NCBI GenBank assembly: GCA_030407505.1
Contig: JASDDH010000021.1
Span: 1-64,000 of the forward strand
From: Planococcus sp. APC 4015
GTDB taxonomy: Bacteria; Actinomycetota; Actinomycetes; Actinomycetales; Microbacteriaceae
Reading direction: 5' to 3'
Length of the DNA stretch: 64,000 nucleotides
Both the position numbers and the translations under genes were made by a program. Below, one piece after another: positions 34,230-43,504 of this stretch (position 1 is its first letter; each line of letters opens with the position of its first letter). The notes under the pieces were generated by a model. It saw nothing but the letters and a program-made list of their open reading frames with translations. It was not told the DNA's origin and did not search any database.

Positions 34230-35504
34230 CTACGCAGCGCCCCCGGGCGCTGACGGGTCCTTCAGCGCGACTCCCGTGCGCTCACGGGTTCTGCGCAGGA
34301 CAAGCACCGAGCACGCGACGACCAGCACGACGGCCGACATGGCGACGAGCGCGAGCCCGCTGTAGCCGATTCCCCCCAGGATGAGACCGGCGACGACGGC
34401 CCCGAACGCCCCGACGAGACTCATCGTCAGGTCGCTGCGACCCTGGCGCCGCGTGCGCAGCTGTTCGGTCGTGGCCTCGGTGAGGAGCGCCGATCCGGCG
34501 ACGGTCGACGCGCTCCACCCGAGGCCGAGCAGGATCAGGGCGACGGTGACGGCGGTCGTGTCCTCGGCTCCGAGCCATGCCGTGACGAGCGACGCGAGCA
34601 GCAGAGCCTGACCCAGGAGGATCGTCGCGAGCCGACCCAGCCGGTCGGCGAGGATACCGAACACGGGCGAGAGTGCGTACATCCCGGCGATGTGGAGGCT
34701 GATCGTGAGGCCGACGATCGTGAGCGTCGCGCCGTGGTGGAGCAGGTGCACGGGAGTCATGGCCATCACGGCCACCATGACGCCGTGACTCGCCGCGACC
34801 GCCAGGATCGCGTAGCGGGCGAGCCAGGGGCGATCGATGCGGTCGGCGATCGCGCCTGCCGTGCCCGCGGCGGCGCGGGCGAGCCGATCGGCGAGCAGCA
34901 GCGGGTCGGGCCGGAGTGCGAAGAGATACAGGGCGATCGCGGCGAGCTGAGCGACGATCGTGAACACGTACGGCCCGGTGAGCGCCGGCATGCCGAGCGC
35001 CCCGCCGATCGCCTCGCCCGGTCCGACGAGGTTGGGACCCAGTACCGCGCCGATCGTGGTGGCCCACACGACGATCGAGAGATCGCGCCCGCGCGTCTTC
35101 TGGGCTGCCAGGTCGACCGCGGCGAACCGCGACTGCAGGTTCGCCGCCTGACCCGCGCCGATGAGCGCGAAGCCGGCGAGGAGGAGCGCGAACGCGGACA
35201 GCGCCGCGGCCAGGATCACCACGCCCACGCCGACGAGCGCGACGACCATGCCTGAGGCGAGTGAGATGCGTCGGCCCCGTCGTCGTGCGAGCGCCGCGAG
35301 CGGCACCGCGACGGCTGCGGTTCCGAGCGTCAGTGCGGCGGTCGCGAGTCCCGAGAACGCGTCGTCGCCCGAGATCGTCGCGGCGAGCACGGCGCCCAGC
35401 GACACCGTCGCGCCGAACGCGATGCCCCCGAGCACCTGGCCGAAGGAGAGGACCCAGACCGTGCGGGCCTGGATGCGGGTGACGTCGTGGAACTCGACGC
35501 TCAC
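34230..35504 (-). CDS. MFS transporter
   Basis: 424-aa major facilitator with about twelve membrane helices. The cytoplasmic loop after helix 2 keeps the basic cluster [14 protein letters not shown] and the 8-9 loop has [16 protein letters not shown], the MFS A-motif. The start GTG 35504 overlaps the stop of the FAH-family gene by 4 bp, so both are translated from one mRNA. The substrate is unknown; coupling to a FAH enzyme suggests an organic acid, but this is only inference. Confidence 0.88.
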   Translation of the reverse strand: MSVEFHDVTRIQARTVWVLSFGQVLGGIAFGATVSLGAVLAATISGDDAFSGLATAALTLGTAAVAVPLAALARRRGRRISLASGMVVALVGVGVVILAAALSAFALLLAGFALIGAGQAANLQSRFAAVDLAAQKTRGRDLSIVVWATTIGAVLGPNLVGPGEAIGGALGMPALTGPYVFTIVAQLAAIALYLFALRPDPLLLADRLARAAAGTAGAIADRIDRPWLARYAILAVAASHGVMVAVMAMTPVHLLHHGATLTIVGLTISLHIAGMYALSPVFGILADRLGRLATILLGQALLLASLVTAWLGAEDTTAVTVALILLGLGWSASTVAGSALLTEATTEQLRTRRQGRSDLTMSLVGAFGAVVAGLILGGIGYSGLALVAMSAVVLVVACSVLVLRRTRERTGVALKDPSAPGGAA

Positions 35505-36268
35505 GCGTTGCGCGCGGTGTTGCGCAGGATGCCGAGCCCCGAGATCTCGACCTCGACGACGTCGCCGGCGACGAACGGACCCACCCCGGCGGGAGTGCCC
35601 GTCATGATGAGGTCGCCCGGCAGCAGCGTGAACGCCGCCGAGGCATAGGCGATGACGTCGGCCAGCGAGAAGATCATGTCGCTGATCGGACCCCGCTGCT
35701 TCACCTCGCCGTTGAGTCGCGTCGTGACCACGGCGTCGCCGGTCGGATCGAAGTCGGTCTCGATCGCCGGCCCGAGCGGGCAGAACGTGTCGAACCCCTT
35801 GGCGCGGGCCCACTGGCCGTCGGTCTTCTGCAGATCGCGCGCGGTCACGTCGTTGCCGATCGTGTAGCCGAACACGTAATCCAGCGCGTTCTCAGCCGAG
35901 ACGTTCTTCGCGATCCGCCCGATGACGGCGACGAGCTCGCCCTCGAAGTCGACCCGCTCGGACTGCGGTGGCAGCACGATCGCGTCACCCGGGCCGACCA
36001 CAGACGTGTTGGGCTTGAAGAACAGCAGCGGCTCGGCCGGCACGTCGTTGCCGAGCTCGGCCGCGTGGTCGCGATAGTTGCGTCCGACGCACACGATCTT
36101 CGATCTCGGGATGACCGGCGCGAGCAGCGCGATGTCGCCCAGGGGCACGCGCTCCCCCGTGGTCTCGAATCCGGCGAACATCGGGTCGCCTTCGAGGACG
36201 ACGAGTTCTCCGTCGTCGACGATCCCGAACCTGATGGCATCCTGGTGGCTGAAGCGTGCGATCCTCAC
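35501..36268 (-). CDS. fumarylacetoacetate hydrolase (FAH) family protein
   Basis: 255-aa FAH-fold enzyme. The N-terminal cap is followed by the core [18 protein letters not shown] and the metal ligands in [14 protein letters not shown] (E-x-E) and [13 protein letters not shown]. Members cleave C-C bonds or hydrolyse acylpyruvates in aromatic breakdown. C-terminal [12 protein letters not shown] matches the family. GTG 36268 follows a TAGGCT hexamer by exactly six bases. Which diketo acid it acts on is not clear. Confidence 0.92.
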   Translation of the reverse strand: MRIARFSHQDAIRFGIVDDGELVVLEGDPMFAGFETTGERVPLGDIALLAPVIPRSKIVCVGRNYRDHAAELGNDVPAEPLLFFKPNTSVVGPGDAIVLPPQSERVDFEGELVAVIGRIAKNVSAENALDYVFGYTIGNDVTARDLQKTDGQWARAKGFDTFCPLGPAIETDFDPTGDAVVTTRLNGEVKQRGPISDMIFSLADVIAYASAAFTLLPGDLIMTGTPAGVGPFVAGDVVEVEISGLGILRNTARNA

Positions 36269-36274
36269 CTCTTC

Positions 36275-36280
36275 AGCCTA
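36275..36280 (-). promoter_or_regulatory. -10 hexamer of the FAH-MFS operon
   Basis: TAGGCT on the minus strand exactly six bases before GTG 36268. Confidence 0.5.
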
Positions 36281-36293
36281 GCCAGCGCGAGAC

Positions 36294-36392
36294 GGTTCGA
36301 CAGGCTCACCGACCGGTTCCCGGCCCGTGAGCCTGGACCCACCCGGTCCCTGAGCCCGGGCCCAGCCGGTCCCCGAGCTTGTCGAAGGGTCA
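36294..36392. repeat. cluster of short dispersed repeats after ilvE
   Basis: The ilvE-FAH gap holds several degenerate copies of a palindromic unit in both orientations: GGTTCGACAGGCTCACCGACC at 36294-36314, a GGTCCCTGAGCCCGGG core near 36345, and a copy at 36368-36392. Read on the minus strand, the last copy begins with the ilvE stop codon itself (TGA then CCCTTCGACAAGC). A second locus of the same unit lies at 57199-57223. Confidence 0.7.
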
Positions 36393-37496
36393 GGCGTCGA
36401 GGCGCAGCAGCCAGCCGTGCTTGTCTTCGCGGCGGCCGTACTGGATGTCGGTGAGCTCTTCGCGCAGCGACAGCGCGAGCTCGCCGATGGGCTGCTCGTC
36501 GAAGAAGTCCTTGGCTTTGAGCAGGCCGATCGGGGTGACGACCGCGGCGGTGCCGCACGCGAACACCTCGACGATGTCGCCCGATGCCACGCCCTCACGC
36601 CACTCGGCGAGCGAGACCGCACGCCCCTCGACCTTGTGCCCACGGTCTCTCGCGAGCTGGAGGATCGAGTCGCGCGTGATGCCCTCGAGGATCGACGGCG
36701 ATTCGGGGGTGACGATCGTGCCGTCCTTGTAGACGAAGACCACGTTCATGCCGCCGAGCTCTTCGACGTTGCCGTCCGAGTCGAGGAACACCACCTGGTC
36801 GCACTCGTTCTCGTACGCCTCGGACTGCGGCAGCAGGGACGCCGCGTAGTTGCCGCCGGTCTTGGCCGCTCCCGTCCCGCCCTTGCCTGCGCGCGCGTAG
36901 TCTTCGCTCAGCCAGATCGACACCGGCTGCACACCGCCCTTGAAATACGCACCGGCGGGCGAGGCGATCACGTAGTAGCCGACCTTGTTCGCGGGGCGCA
37001 CGCCGAGGAACGCCTCCTTCGCGAACATGAAGGGCCGCAGGTACAGGCTCTGATCGGCGCCGGACGGAACCCAGGCTCCGTCGAGGGCGACCAGTTCGCG
37101 CAGCGACTGGATGAAGTACGACACCGGCAGCTCGGGAAGGGCCAGGCGACGAGCCGACCGCTGCAGGCGACGACCGTTCTGATCGGGACGGAACGTGTGG
37201 ATCGAGCCGTCGGCGTGACGGTAGGCCTTGATGCCCTCGAAGATCTCCTGCCCGTAATGCAGCACCGCGGCAGCCGGATCGAGCGACAGCGGGCCGTAGG
37301 GCTGCACGCGCGGGCGGTGCCATCCCCCGTTGACGGACCAGCAGACGTCGACCATGTGGTCGGTGAAGTTCGTGCCGAAGCCGGGGTTCGCGAGGATCTC
37401 GTCGCGCTGCTGCGCGGTCTTCGCGTTGAGGTTGCGGCTGACGGTGAACTCGAGGGGGGCGAGTCCGGTGTCGGGGTTCGAATCGATGAGGGTCAT
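36390..37496 (-). CDS. ilvE: branched-chain amino acid aminotransferase
   Basis: Fold type IV PLP enzyme making Leu, Ile and Val from their keto acids. The protein is 368 aa, typical of the type II IlvE. The PLP lysine is in GAAKTGGNYAASL near residue 210; PYGPLSLDPAAAVLHYGQEIFEGIKAYR (80-100) and FVYKDGTIVTPESPSILEGITR carry the phosphate-binding residues. leuB starts upstream with a 40-base gap to ilvE, so leuB-ilvE is likely one transcript. Confidence 0.96.
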   Translation of the reverse strand: MTLIDSNPDTGLAPLEFTVSRNLNAKTAQQRDEILANPGFGTNFTDHMVDVCWSVNGGWHRPRVQPYGPLSLDPAAAVLHYGQEIFEGIKAYRHADGSIHTFRPDQNGRRLQRSARRLALPELPVSYFIQSLRELVALDGAWVPSGADQSLYLRPFMFAKEAFLGVRPANKVGYYVIASPAGAYFKGGVQPVSIWLSEDYARAGKGGTGAAKTGGNYAASLLPQSEAYENECDQVVFLDSDGNVEELGGMNVVFVYKDGTIVTPESPSILEGITRDSILQLARDRGHKVEGRAVSLAEWREGVASGDIVEVFACGTAAVVTPIGLLKAKDFFDEQPIGELALSLREELTDIQYGRREDKHGWLLRLDA

Positions 37497-37536
37497 GTCA
37501 CGTCCTGTTCTCGGGCGACGCGTCGCGGACTACAGG

Positions 37537-38604
37537 TTACGCCTGCAGTCGCGCCGCGATGGCGTCGCCGATCTGCGCTGTCGTTCGGGGTGCGGCATCC
37601 CGGCCGGCGATGTCGTCTTCGACCGCGCGGGTGACGCGGTCGGATTCGTCCTGCAGCCCGAGGTGATCGAGCAGGAGGGCGATCGAGAGGATCGCGGCCG
37701 TGGGATCGGCCTTCTGCTGTCCTGCGATGTCGGGCGCCGATCCGTGCACGGGCTCGAACATCGAGGGGAACGTGCCGCTCGGGTTGATGTTGCCCGAGGC
37801 GGCGAGGCCGATGCCACCGGTGACGGCGCCTGCCAGATCCGTGAGGATGTCGCCGAAGAGGTTGTCGGTGACGATCACGTCGAAACGGCCCGGGTTCGTG
37901 ACCAGGAAGATCGTCGCCGCGTCGACGTGGAGGTAGTCTACGGCGACGTCGGGATGCTCGGTGGCCACGGCATCCACGATGCGCTTCCACATGCCGCCGG
38001 CGTGCACGAGCACGTTGGTCTTGTGCACCAGGGTCAGCTGTCGGCGGCGGCGCTCGGCGAGCTCGAACGCGTGGCGGACGACGCGCTCGATGCCGAACGC
38101 GGTGTTCACCGAGGTCTCGTTGGCGACCTCGTGCGGCGTGCCGCGGCGGATCGACCCGCCGTTGCCGACGTAGGGACCCTCGGTGCCCTCACGGACGACG
38201 ACGAAGTCGATGTCGCCGGGCTCGGCGAGCGGGCCCGGAACGCCCGGGTACAGCTTGGACGGACGCAGATTCACGTAGTGGTCGAGCTCGAACCGCAGCT
38301 TCAGCAGCAGTCCGCGCTCGATGTTGGCGTCTTTCAGCCGGGGATCCCCGGGCACTCCCCCGACGGCGCCGAGCAGGATCGCGTCGTGCTCGGCGATCGA
38401 GGCGAGGTCGGCGTCCGTGAGCGTGTCGCCCGTCTCGAGGAAGCGCGCCGCGCCGAGCGAGAAGTGCGTCTTCTCGAACCGGATGCCGGTGCCCGCCGTC
38501 GCGGCATCCAGCACCTTCTCGGCCTCGGCGATGACCTCGGGGCCGATGCCGTCACCGGGGATGACGGCCAGCTTCACGGTGTTGTTCTCGAACGCGCGGG
38601 GCAT
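37537..38604 (-). CDS. leuB: 3-isopropylmalate dehydrogenase
   Basis: Oxidative decarboxylation of 3-isopropylmalate in leucine synthesis. The protein (355 aa) starts [22 protein letters not shown]. The substrate-recognition part is [22 protein letters not shown] with arginines, and the metal aspartates occur in [16 protein letters not shown] near residue 240. [20 protein letters not shown] is the NAD loop. ATG 38604 sits exactly six bases after TAGGCT. Confidence 0.96.
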   Translation of the reverse strand: MPRAFENNTVKLAVIPGDGIGPEVIAEAEKVLDAATAGTGIRFEKTHFSLGAARFLETGDTLTDADLASIAEHDAILLGAVGGVPGDPRLKDANIERGLLLKLRFELDHYVNLRPSKLYPGVPGPLAEPGDIDFVVVREGTEGPYVGNGGSIRRGTPHEVANETSVNTAFGIERVVRHAFELAERRRRQLTLVHKTNVLVHAGGMWKRIVDAVATEHPDVAVDYLHVDAATIFLVTNPGRFDVIVTDNLFGDILTDLAGAVTGGIGLAASGNINPSGTFPSMFEPVHGSAPDIAGQQKADPTAAILSIALLLDHLGLQDESDRVTRAVEDDIAGRDAAPRTTAQIGDAIAARLQA

Positions 38605-38610
38605 CCCGCC

Positions 38611-38616
38611 AGCCTA
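38611..38616 (-). promoter_or_regulatory. -10 hexamer of leuB
   Basis: TAGGCT on the minus strand exactly six bases before ATG 38604. Confidence 0.55.
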
Positions 38617-38660
38617 GCGGCGGCCGGCACCGCCGCCGTGGACGACGACCCACTCCGGCG

Positions 38661-38748
38661 TCCGTCGAGTACGTGCGATCTCGCCGAGACCGCACGCCAC
38701 CGACGTCGACGGCGTGCGGTCTCGGCGACGAACCGCGGTCTCGACGGA
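38661..38748 (-). terminator. long two-stage hairpin after the drug-efflux gene
   Basis: Inner arms TCGCCGAGACCGCACGCC (38681-38698) and GGCGTGCGGTCTCGGCGA (38711-38728) pair perfectly over 18 bp with a 12-base loop. Outer arms TCCGTCGAG (38661-38669) and CTCGACGGA (38740-38748) add 9 bp. It lies 32 bases after the MFS stop. There is no T tract. Confidence 0.6.
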
Positions 38749-38780
38749 CGGGAGGAAGAGGTCGGAGCCTCGGTGCGGGG

Positions 38781-40319
38781 TCAGCGGCGCGCGGCGCGGC
38801 CGAGCGTCGTCGCGGCGATGACGGCCGCCAGGACAACCAGGCCGGCACCGATCAGGGCGGTGGTGCCCACACCGGCGTCGAAGGCGTGGGCGGCGGCATC
38901 CTGCAGCGCAGCGCCCATCTCGCCACCCAGCTGCTCGGACGCGTGCACGGCACCGGCGAGGGTCTCGCGGGAGGCCGCAGCTGCGTCGGCGGGCAGACCC
39001 GCGGGCAGCACGAGGTTGGCACGGTAGAGCGAGGTCAGGATGCCGCCGAGCACGGCGGTGCCGAGCACGGCGCCGAGCTCGTACGCCGTCTCGGAGACGG
39101 CGCTGGCCGCACCGGCCTTCGACGGCGGTGCGCTCGCGAGGATCAGTTCGTTCGACACGGTCTCCGCCGCGCCGATGCCGATGCCGAGAGAGACGAAGGC
39201 GGCGATGAGCAGCCACAGGCTCTCGGGCCCGGTCGCCAGCGGGACGACGGCGTAGCCGAGCACCGAGAACGCCAGCGCGACGGGCACGACGACGCGCGGC
39301 GGGTTGCGCTTGGCGATCGGCACCACGATGAGGCCGGACGCGATCATCGCGGCCAGTCCGGGGACGAGGGCGAAGCCGGCGTTCATCGGGCTGAGGCCCA
39401 CGACGAGCTGCAGGTGCTGGGCGACGAAGAACAGGAAGCCGACCAGACCGACGACGCTGAGCAGATTCACCAGAAGGGCGCCGCTGAAGGTGGGATTGCG
39501 GAACAGCCGCATGTCGAGCATCGGCGTCTCGGCGCGGAGCTGCCGTCGCACGAACAGCCAGCCGAAGACGACGCCCGCGACGAACCAGAGTCCGGCGGTC
39601 GAGGCGAAGCCGTGCACGGCGAGCTCCTTGATCGCGTAGACGATCGGGATCATCGTCAGCAGCGACAGGGCGATGCTCACCGGGTCGATGCGACCCGGCT
39701 TCGGGTCGCGGCTCTCGGGGACGAGGATCGGCGCGAGCACGAGCAGCGGCACGAGCACGGGCACGGCCATGAGGAACACCGAACCCCAGCCGAAGTGCTC
39801 GAGCAGGATGCCGCCGACGATCGGTCCGAGCGCGGCGCCCGCCGAGAACATCGAGGCCCACACGGCGATCGCGATGCGGCGCTGGTCGCGGTCGGTGAAG
39901 ATGCTGCGCAGCAGCGACAGGGTCGACGGCATGAGCATGGCGCCGAAGACGCCCATCAGGGCGCGTGCGGCGATCAGCAGCTCGGCGTTGGGCGCGAAGG
40001 CCGCGAGTGCCGAGACGGCGGCGAAGCCGGTGGCGCCGATGAGCAGCATCCGTCGCCGGCCGAATCGGTCGCCGAGGGTACCCATCGTCACGAGGAGACC
40101 CGCGAGCACGAGCGGGTAGGCGTCGATGATCCACAGCTGCTGGGCGCTGGAGGGCTCGAGATCGAGGGCGATGGCCGGCAGCGCGAAGCTGAGCACGGTG
40201 TTGTCGACCGACACCAGCAGCACCGGCAGCATGAGCACGATCAGCGCCGCCCAGCCGCGCCAGCCGACGCGCTGCGTCTGCTCTGCTCGGATTGCTGCCG
40301 TGATGGTGCCCGTGGTCAT
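38781..40319 (-). CDS. DHA2-family (EmrB/QacA-like) MFS drug efflux transporter
   Basis: 512-aa protein with about fourteen membrane helices, the DHA2 pattern. Motif C-like LLVSVDNTVLSFALPAI lies in helix 1 with the acidic residue of QacA-type pumps; motif A is MGTLGDRFGRRRMLL after helix 2. The related family exports quaternary ammonium compounds and dyes. ATG 40319 has GGAG at eight bases; the in-frame TTG 40331 overlaps this site. Divergent from a TetR gene with a shared palindrome, so TetR control is very likely. Confidence 0.92.
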   Translation of the reverse strand: MTTGTITAAIRAEQTQRVGWRGWAALIVLMLPVLLVSVDNTVLSFALPAIALDLEPSSAQQLWIIDAYPLVLAGLLVTMGTLGDRFGRRRMLLIGATGFAAVSALAAFAPNAELLIAARALMGVFGAMLMPSTLSLLRSIFTDRDQRRIAIAVWASMFSAGAALGPIVGGILLEHFGWGSVFLMAVPVLVPLLVLAPILVPESRDPKPGRIDPVSIALSLLTMIPIVYAIKELAVHGFASTAGLWFVAGVVFGWLFVRRQLRAETPMLDMRLFRNPTFSGALLVNLLSVVGLVGFLFFVAQHLQLVVGLSPMNAGFALVPGLAAMIASGLIVVPIAKRNPPRVVVPVALAFSVLGYAVVPLATGPESLWLLIAAFVSLGIGIGAAETVSNELILASAPPSKAGAASAVSETAYELGAVLGTAVLGGILTSLYRANLVLPAGLPADAAAASRETLAGAVHASEQLGGEMGAALQDAAAHAFDAGVGTTALIGAGLVVLAAVIAATTLGRAARR

Positions 40320-40335
40320 GTCCTGCTCCAATTTA

Positions 40336-40355
40336 TATACCGTCTAGCCGGTATA
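40336..40355. promoter_or_regulatory. TetR operator between efflux gene and regulator
   Basis: TATACCG (40336-40342) and CGGTATA (40349-40355) form a 7-bp inverted repeat with a 6-base centre. It overlaps the TATACT hexamer (40352-40357) of the rightward side and lies 17 bases upstream of the MFS ATG. Such placement is typical of a TetR site controlling both genes. Confidence 0.7.
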
Positions 40356-40395
40356 CTAACAGAATGCCCGAGACCCTGTCGATACGATCGAGCGC

Positions 40396-40941
40396 ATGAG
40401 CCGCCCTCCCCTCGCCCGTGAGAAGGTGCTCGACGCGTTCGAGGCGATCCTCGTCGACGACGGTGAGAGAGCGGCGACAATGGATGCCACGGCTCGTGCC
40501 GCAGGCGTGTCCAAGGGCGGCCTGCTCTACCACTTCGCGTCGAAGGAAGCCCTCGAGGCGGGCGTCATCGATCGGCTCGGCGCTCTCGTCGACGCCGATG
40601 TCGCGGCGATGTCCGCCGCGGCGGAAGGCGCCGTCGCATACTTCCTGCGGTCCTCCGTGATGGAGAACGATCCGCTGGATCGCGCGATCCTCGCCACGGC
40701 ACGCCTCGCGCAGGGCGGCAACCCGGCTGCCGCCGACGCGCTGCGAGAGATCCGCGAACGCTGGGCGGACGCCATCCGCCCGGTCGCGCCCGACGAGACC
40801 GCGCTCGACCTCGTCATGCTCGTGAGCGACGGCCTCTACTTCAACAATGCGCTCGCGGGCGGGTCGATCCCCGGGCCCGTCCCCCGCGGCGCCGCGATGG
40901 ACGCGCTGATCGCCCTCGTGGAGCGCGCGATCCGCGGCTGA
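40396..40941 (+). CDS. TetR family transcriptional regulator
   Basis: 181-aa repressor: helix-turn-helix AARAAGVSKGGLLYHFASKEAL (about 31-53) with the family's YHF element, then a helical ligand domain (TetR_C type). ATG 40396 follows TACGAT by seven bases. The divergent DHA2 efflux gene and the palindrome between them point to drug-induced derepression. No other gene nearby fits as a target. Confidence 0.92.
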   Translation: MSRPPLAREKVLDAFEAILVDDGERAATMDATARAAGVSKGGLLYHFASKEALEAGVIDRLGALVDADVAAMSAAAEGAVAYFLRSSVMENDPLDRAILATARLAQGGNPAAADALREIRERWADAIRPVAPDETALDLVMLVSDGLYFNNALAGGSIPGPVPRGAAMDALIALVERAIRG

Positions 40942-40948
40942 GACCGCG

Positions 40949-42553
40949 TCAGGACTCGGTGATCTCGATCTGGCGCAGCAGGTCGGCGTGGATCGCCGAG
41001 CTGACTTCGTCGAGCAGGGCGTCGTCCACCGGCGAGTCGACGGTGAGCACCGAGAGCGCCTGGCCGCCGGCTGCACGCCGAGCGATCTGCATGCCCGCGA
41101 TGTTGATGCCCGCCTCGCCGAACTTCTGGCCGTAGACGGCGACGATGCCCGGGCGGTCCGTGTAGACCATCACGAGGTGGTGCTGTTCGATCGGGAGTTC
41201 GATCGCGTAGTCGTTGATGCCCACGAGCTTCTCGATCTGCTTCGTGCCGGTGAGCGTGCCCGACACCGAGAGCTGCGAGCCGTCCGAGAGCGCGCCGCGC
41301 AGCGTGATCAGGTTGCGGTACTCGGGGCTGTCATCGTCGGTGAGCAGGCGCACCTCGACGCCGCGCTGCTCGGCGAGCAGGGGGGCGTTGACGTACGACA
41401 CGGTCTCGCTGACGATGTTCGTGAAGACGCCCTTGAGCGCGGCGAGCTTGAGCACGCTGACGTCGTAGGAGTTCAGTTCGCCGTGCACCTCGACGTCGAG
41501 CGACGTGAGCGGCGAGTGCGCGAGCGACGCGAAGATCTGGCCCAGCTTCTCGACGAGCGGGATGCCGGGACGCACGTACGGGTCGATGACACCACCCGCG
41601 ACGTTGACCGCGTCGGGAACGAGGTCGCCGCCGAGGGCGAGGCGCACCGAGTTCGCGACCGAGACGCCCGCCTTCTCCTGCGCTTCTTCGGTCGACGCGC
41701 CCAGGTGGGGCGTGACGACGACGTTCGGCAGGTCGAGGAGGGCCGCGGCCGTACCGCCCGCCGCAGGCGGCTCCGAGGTGAAGACGTCCAGGCCCGCACC
41801 TGCGATCTCACCCGTGGTGAGGGCCGTGTGCAGCGCCGTCTCGTCGATGAGCCCACCGCGTGCGACGTTGACGACATAGGCCGTCGGCTTCATAAGCGCG
41901 AACTGCTCGGTGCCGATCATGCCCGTCGTCTCGGGCGTCTTGGGCATGTGGATCGTGATGAAGTCGCTCTGCTGCAGCAGCTCGTCCAGGCTCAGCAGCT
42001 GCACACCGAGCTGCTGGGCGCGAGCGCTCGTGACGTAGGGGTCGTAGGCGACCACGCGCATGTCGAACGCCTGCAGGCGCGCAGCGATGAGGGCCCCGAT
42101 GCGGCCGAGGCCGATGATGCCGACGGTCTTCTCGAAGAGCTCGGTGCCCGTGTACGAGCTGCGCTTCCACTGTCCCTGGGCGAGCGAGGCATGCGCGGCG
42201 GGGATGCGGCGCGCGAGCGACAGGATGTGTCCCACCGTCAGCTCGGCGGCCGAGATGATGTTCGACGTCGGCGCATTGACGACCATGACCCCCGCGGTCG
42301 TGGCGGCCCTGATGTCGACGTTGTCGAGTCCGACGCCGGCGCGGGCGACGACCTTGAGCACCGGAGCCGCGGCCAGGGCTTCTGCATCGATCTTCGTGGC
42401 CGAGCGCACGAGCACGGCGTGCGCCTCTGCCAGAGCCGCGAGCAGCGCGGGACGGTCGGTGCCGTCGACGTCACGCACGTCGAAGTCCGGACCGAGGGCG
42501 TCGATCGTGGCGGGCGAGAGTTCTTCGGCGATGAGCACGACGGGCTTCGTCAC
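40949..42553 (-). CDS. serA: D-3-phosphoglycerate dehydrogenase
   Basis: Commits 3-phosphoglycerate to serine synthesis. The long actinobacterial form (534 aa): catalytic and NAD domains (1-310) with GIIGLGRIG, the arginine in VVNVARGGLIDE and the histidine in VVTPHLGAST; an intervening ASB domain (about 315-450); and a C-terminal ACT domain (HLVMVYTDRPGIVAVYGQKFGEAGINIAGM) for serine feedback. GTG-less start: ATG at 42553 is preceded by GAAGGA. A possible 8-codon upstream ORF lies in the leader. Confidence 0.96.
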   Translation of the reverse strand: MTKPVVLIAEELSPATIDALGPDFDVRDVDGTDRPALLAALAEAHAVLVRSATKIDAEALAAAPVLKVVARAGVGLDNVDIRAATTAGVMVVNAPTSNIISAAELTVGHILSLARRIPAAHASLAQGQWKRSSYTGTELFEKTVGIIGLGRIGALIAARLQAFDMRVVAYDPYVTSARAQQLGVQLLSLDELLQQSDFITIHMPKTPETTGMIGTEQFALMKPTAYVVNVARGGLIDETALHTALTTGEIAGAGLDVFTSEPPAAGGTAAALLDLPNVVVTPHLGASTEEAQEKAGVSVANSVRLALGGDLVPDAVNVAGGVIDPYVRPGIPLVEKLGQIFASLAHSPLTSLDVEVHGELNSYDVSVLKLAALKGVFTNIVSETVSYVNAPLLAEQRGVEVRLLTDDDSPEYRNLITLRGALSDGSQLSVSGTLTGTKQIEKLVGINDYAIELPIEQHHLVMVYTDRPGIVAVYGQKFGEAGINIAGMQIARRAAGGQALSVLTVDSPVDDALLDEVSSAIHADLLRQIEITES

Positions 42554-42586
42554 GGGTGGATCCTTCGGGGGTGCAGCGACGGCATT

Positions 42587-42613
42587 TCAGACGGATGCCA
42601 CGCCGCACGCCAT
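42587..42613 (-). CDS. possible upstream ORF in the serA leader
   Basis: ATG 42613 to TGA 42587 encodes MACGVASV, 34 bases before serA. A TAGGCT hexamer at 42637-42632 would place it at about +12 of the transcript. It holds one cysteine and one serine codon. It may be a regulatory leader or chance. Confidence 0.2.
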   Translation of the reverse strand: MACGVASV

Positions 42614-42631
42614 GGGGACGAGGCTGACGCC

Positions 42632-42637
42632 AGCCTA
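42632..42637 (-). promoter_or_regulatory. -10 hexamer of serA
   Basis: TAGGCT on the minus strand about 79 bases before the serA start; implies a leader of roughly 70 bases. Confidence 0.35.
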
Positions 42638-42678
42638 CCGGGCGGGCGATGCGGGCCCCGACCGTGTGACGCCGAAGG

Positions 42679-43020
42679 TCAGCTGCCGTAGAGCACGGGG
42701 CTCGTCGCAGAGTACGCGAACACGTTCAGCCAGAACACCGCGGTCAGGCAGAGCCCGGCGAAGAGAATCAGCGAGAACTGCCACCCGCGGCGTCGCCACC
42801 CGATTGCAAACGCTGACGCGAAAACCACGAGCGGAAACACAACTCCGACGAGGAGGACAGACCAGCCGATCGCGTTGAGTCCAAGGAGGTCGGCGGCACG
42901 AAGAACGAGGAGATCGACCGCCGCCCACACGACGTAGGCGTAGAACAGCCCGAAGAATCCTGCGATGGTGGCAATCAGCCAGGTCGGCAGTGCGACGCGC
43001 GATGCCGGCGAGTCGGTCAT
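42679..43020 (-). CDS. small membrane protein, unknown function
   Basis: 113 aa with three hydrophobic segments (LPTWLIATIAGFFGLFYAYVVW, IGWSVLLVGVVFPLVVFASAF, FSLILFAGLCLTAVFWLNVF). No motif is recognised. ATG 43020 overlaps the stop of the upstream membrane protein gene by 4 bp, so the two are translated together and may form a complex. Base use is slightly less GC-rich than in neighbours (several A/T-rich codons). Confidence 0.72.
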   Translation of the reverse strand: MTDSPASRVALPTWLIATIAGFFGLFYAYVVWAAVDLLVLRAADLLGLNAIGWSVLLVGVVFPLVVFASAFAIGWRRRGWQFSLILFAGLCLTAVFWLNVFAYSATSPVLYGS

Positions 43021-43487
43021 TGGCCAACCGCCCCCACCATCAGGAACGGCCACGGTACAAGAAGCACCACACCGGCGACGAGCCACGTGACGCGCAGCCA
43101 CGTGCGGCGCCCGCGGGTGAGCAGGTAGACCGTGAGGAACCATATCGCCGGAGCGAGGACCGCGAGCGCGAGTGACACGAAGTAGAAGGGCATCGCAAGG
43201 GTCGCGAGCGCCAGCACCTGCAGCCGCAGCCCGCCGACGAGCCAGCCGATCGCGTAGAGCAGATAGACGCCGCCGAAGACGCCGAGCGAGATCAGCGTCG
43301 CGTTGTTCATCGACTGCGGCTCGGCTTCGGCCTCCGCCTCGGCGGCCACCCGCTCGTCGAACTCCGCCGCTCCCCCTCCGACTGCCGTGTAGCCGTCGGG
43401 CAGGGCGGCCGTCTTCTTCGGAGCCTCGAGCGTCGGGTCGTCATCGCCGTCCCATGCGAGGGCGTCGTCATCAGCGTCACGAACCAT
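43017..43487 (-). CDS. membrane protein with acidic N terminus, unknown function
   Basis: 156 aa. The first 60 residues are acidic and disordered (VRDADDDALAWDGDDDP, later an AEAEAEAE run), followed by three hydrophobic segments (ISLGVFGGVYLLYAIGWLV, VLALATLAMPFYFVSLALAVL, VTWLVAGVVLLVPWPFLMV). ATG 43487 lies exactly six bases after TACGCT. The following membrane gene overlaps by 4 bp. No family is recognised. Confidence 0.75.
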   Translation of the reverse strand: MVRDADDDALAWDGDDDPTLEAPKKTAALPDGYTAVGGGAAEFDERVAAEAEAEAEPQSMNNATLISLGVFGGVYLLYAIGWLVGGLRLQVLALATLAMPFYFVSLALAVLAPAIWFLTVYLLTRGRRTWLRVTWLVAGVVLLVPWPFLMVGAVGQ

Positions 43488-43493
43488 GGGCCC

Positions 43494-43499
43494 AGCGTA
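43494..43499 (-). promoter_or_regulatory. -10 hexamer of the two membrane protein genes
   Basis: TACGCT on the minus strand exactly six bases before ATG 43487, in the gap after cutC. Confidence 0.5.
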
Positions 43500-43504
43500 C
43501 GACC

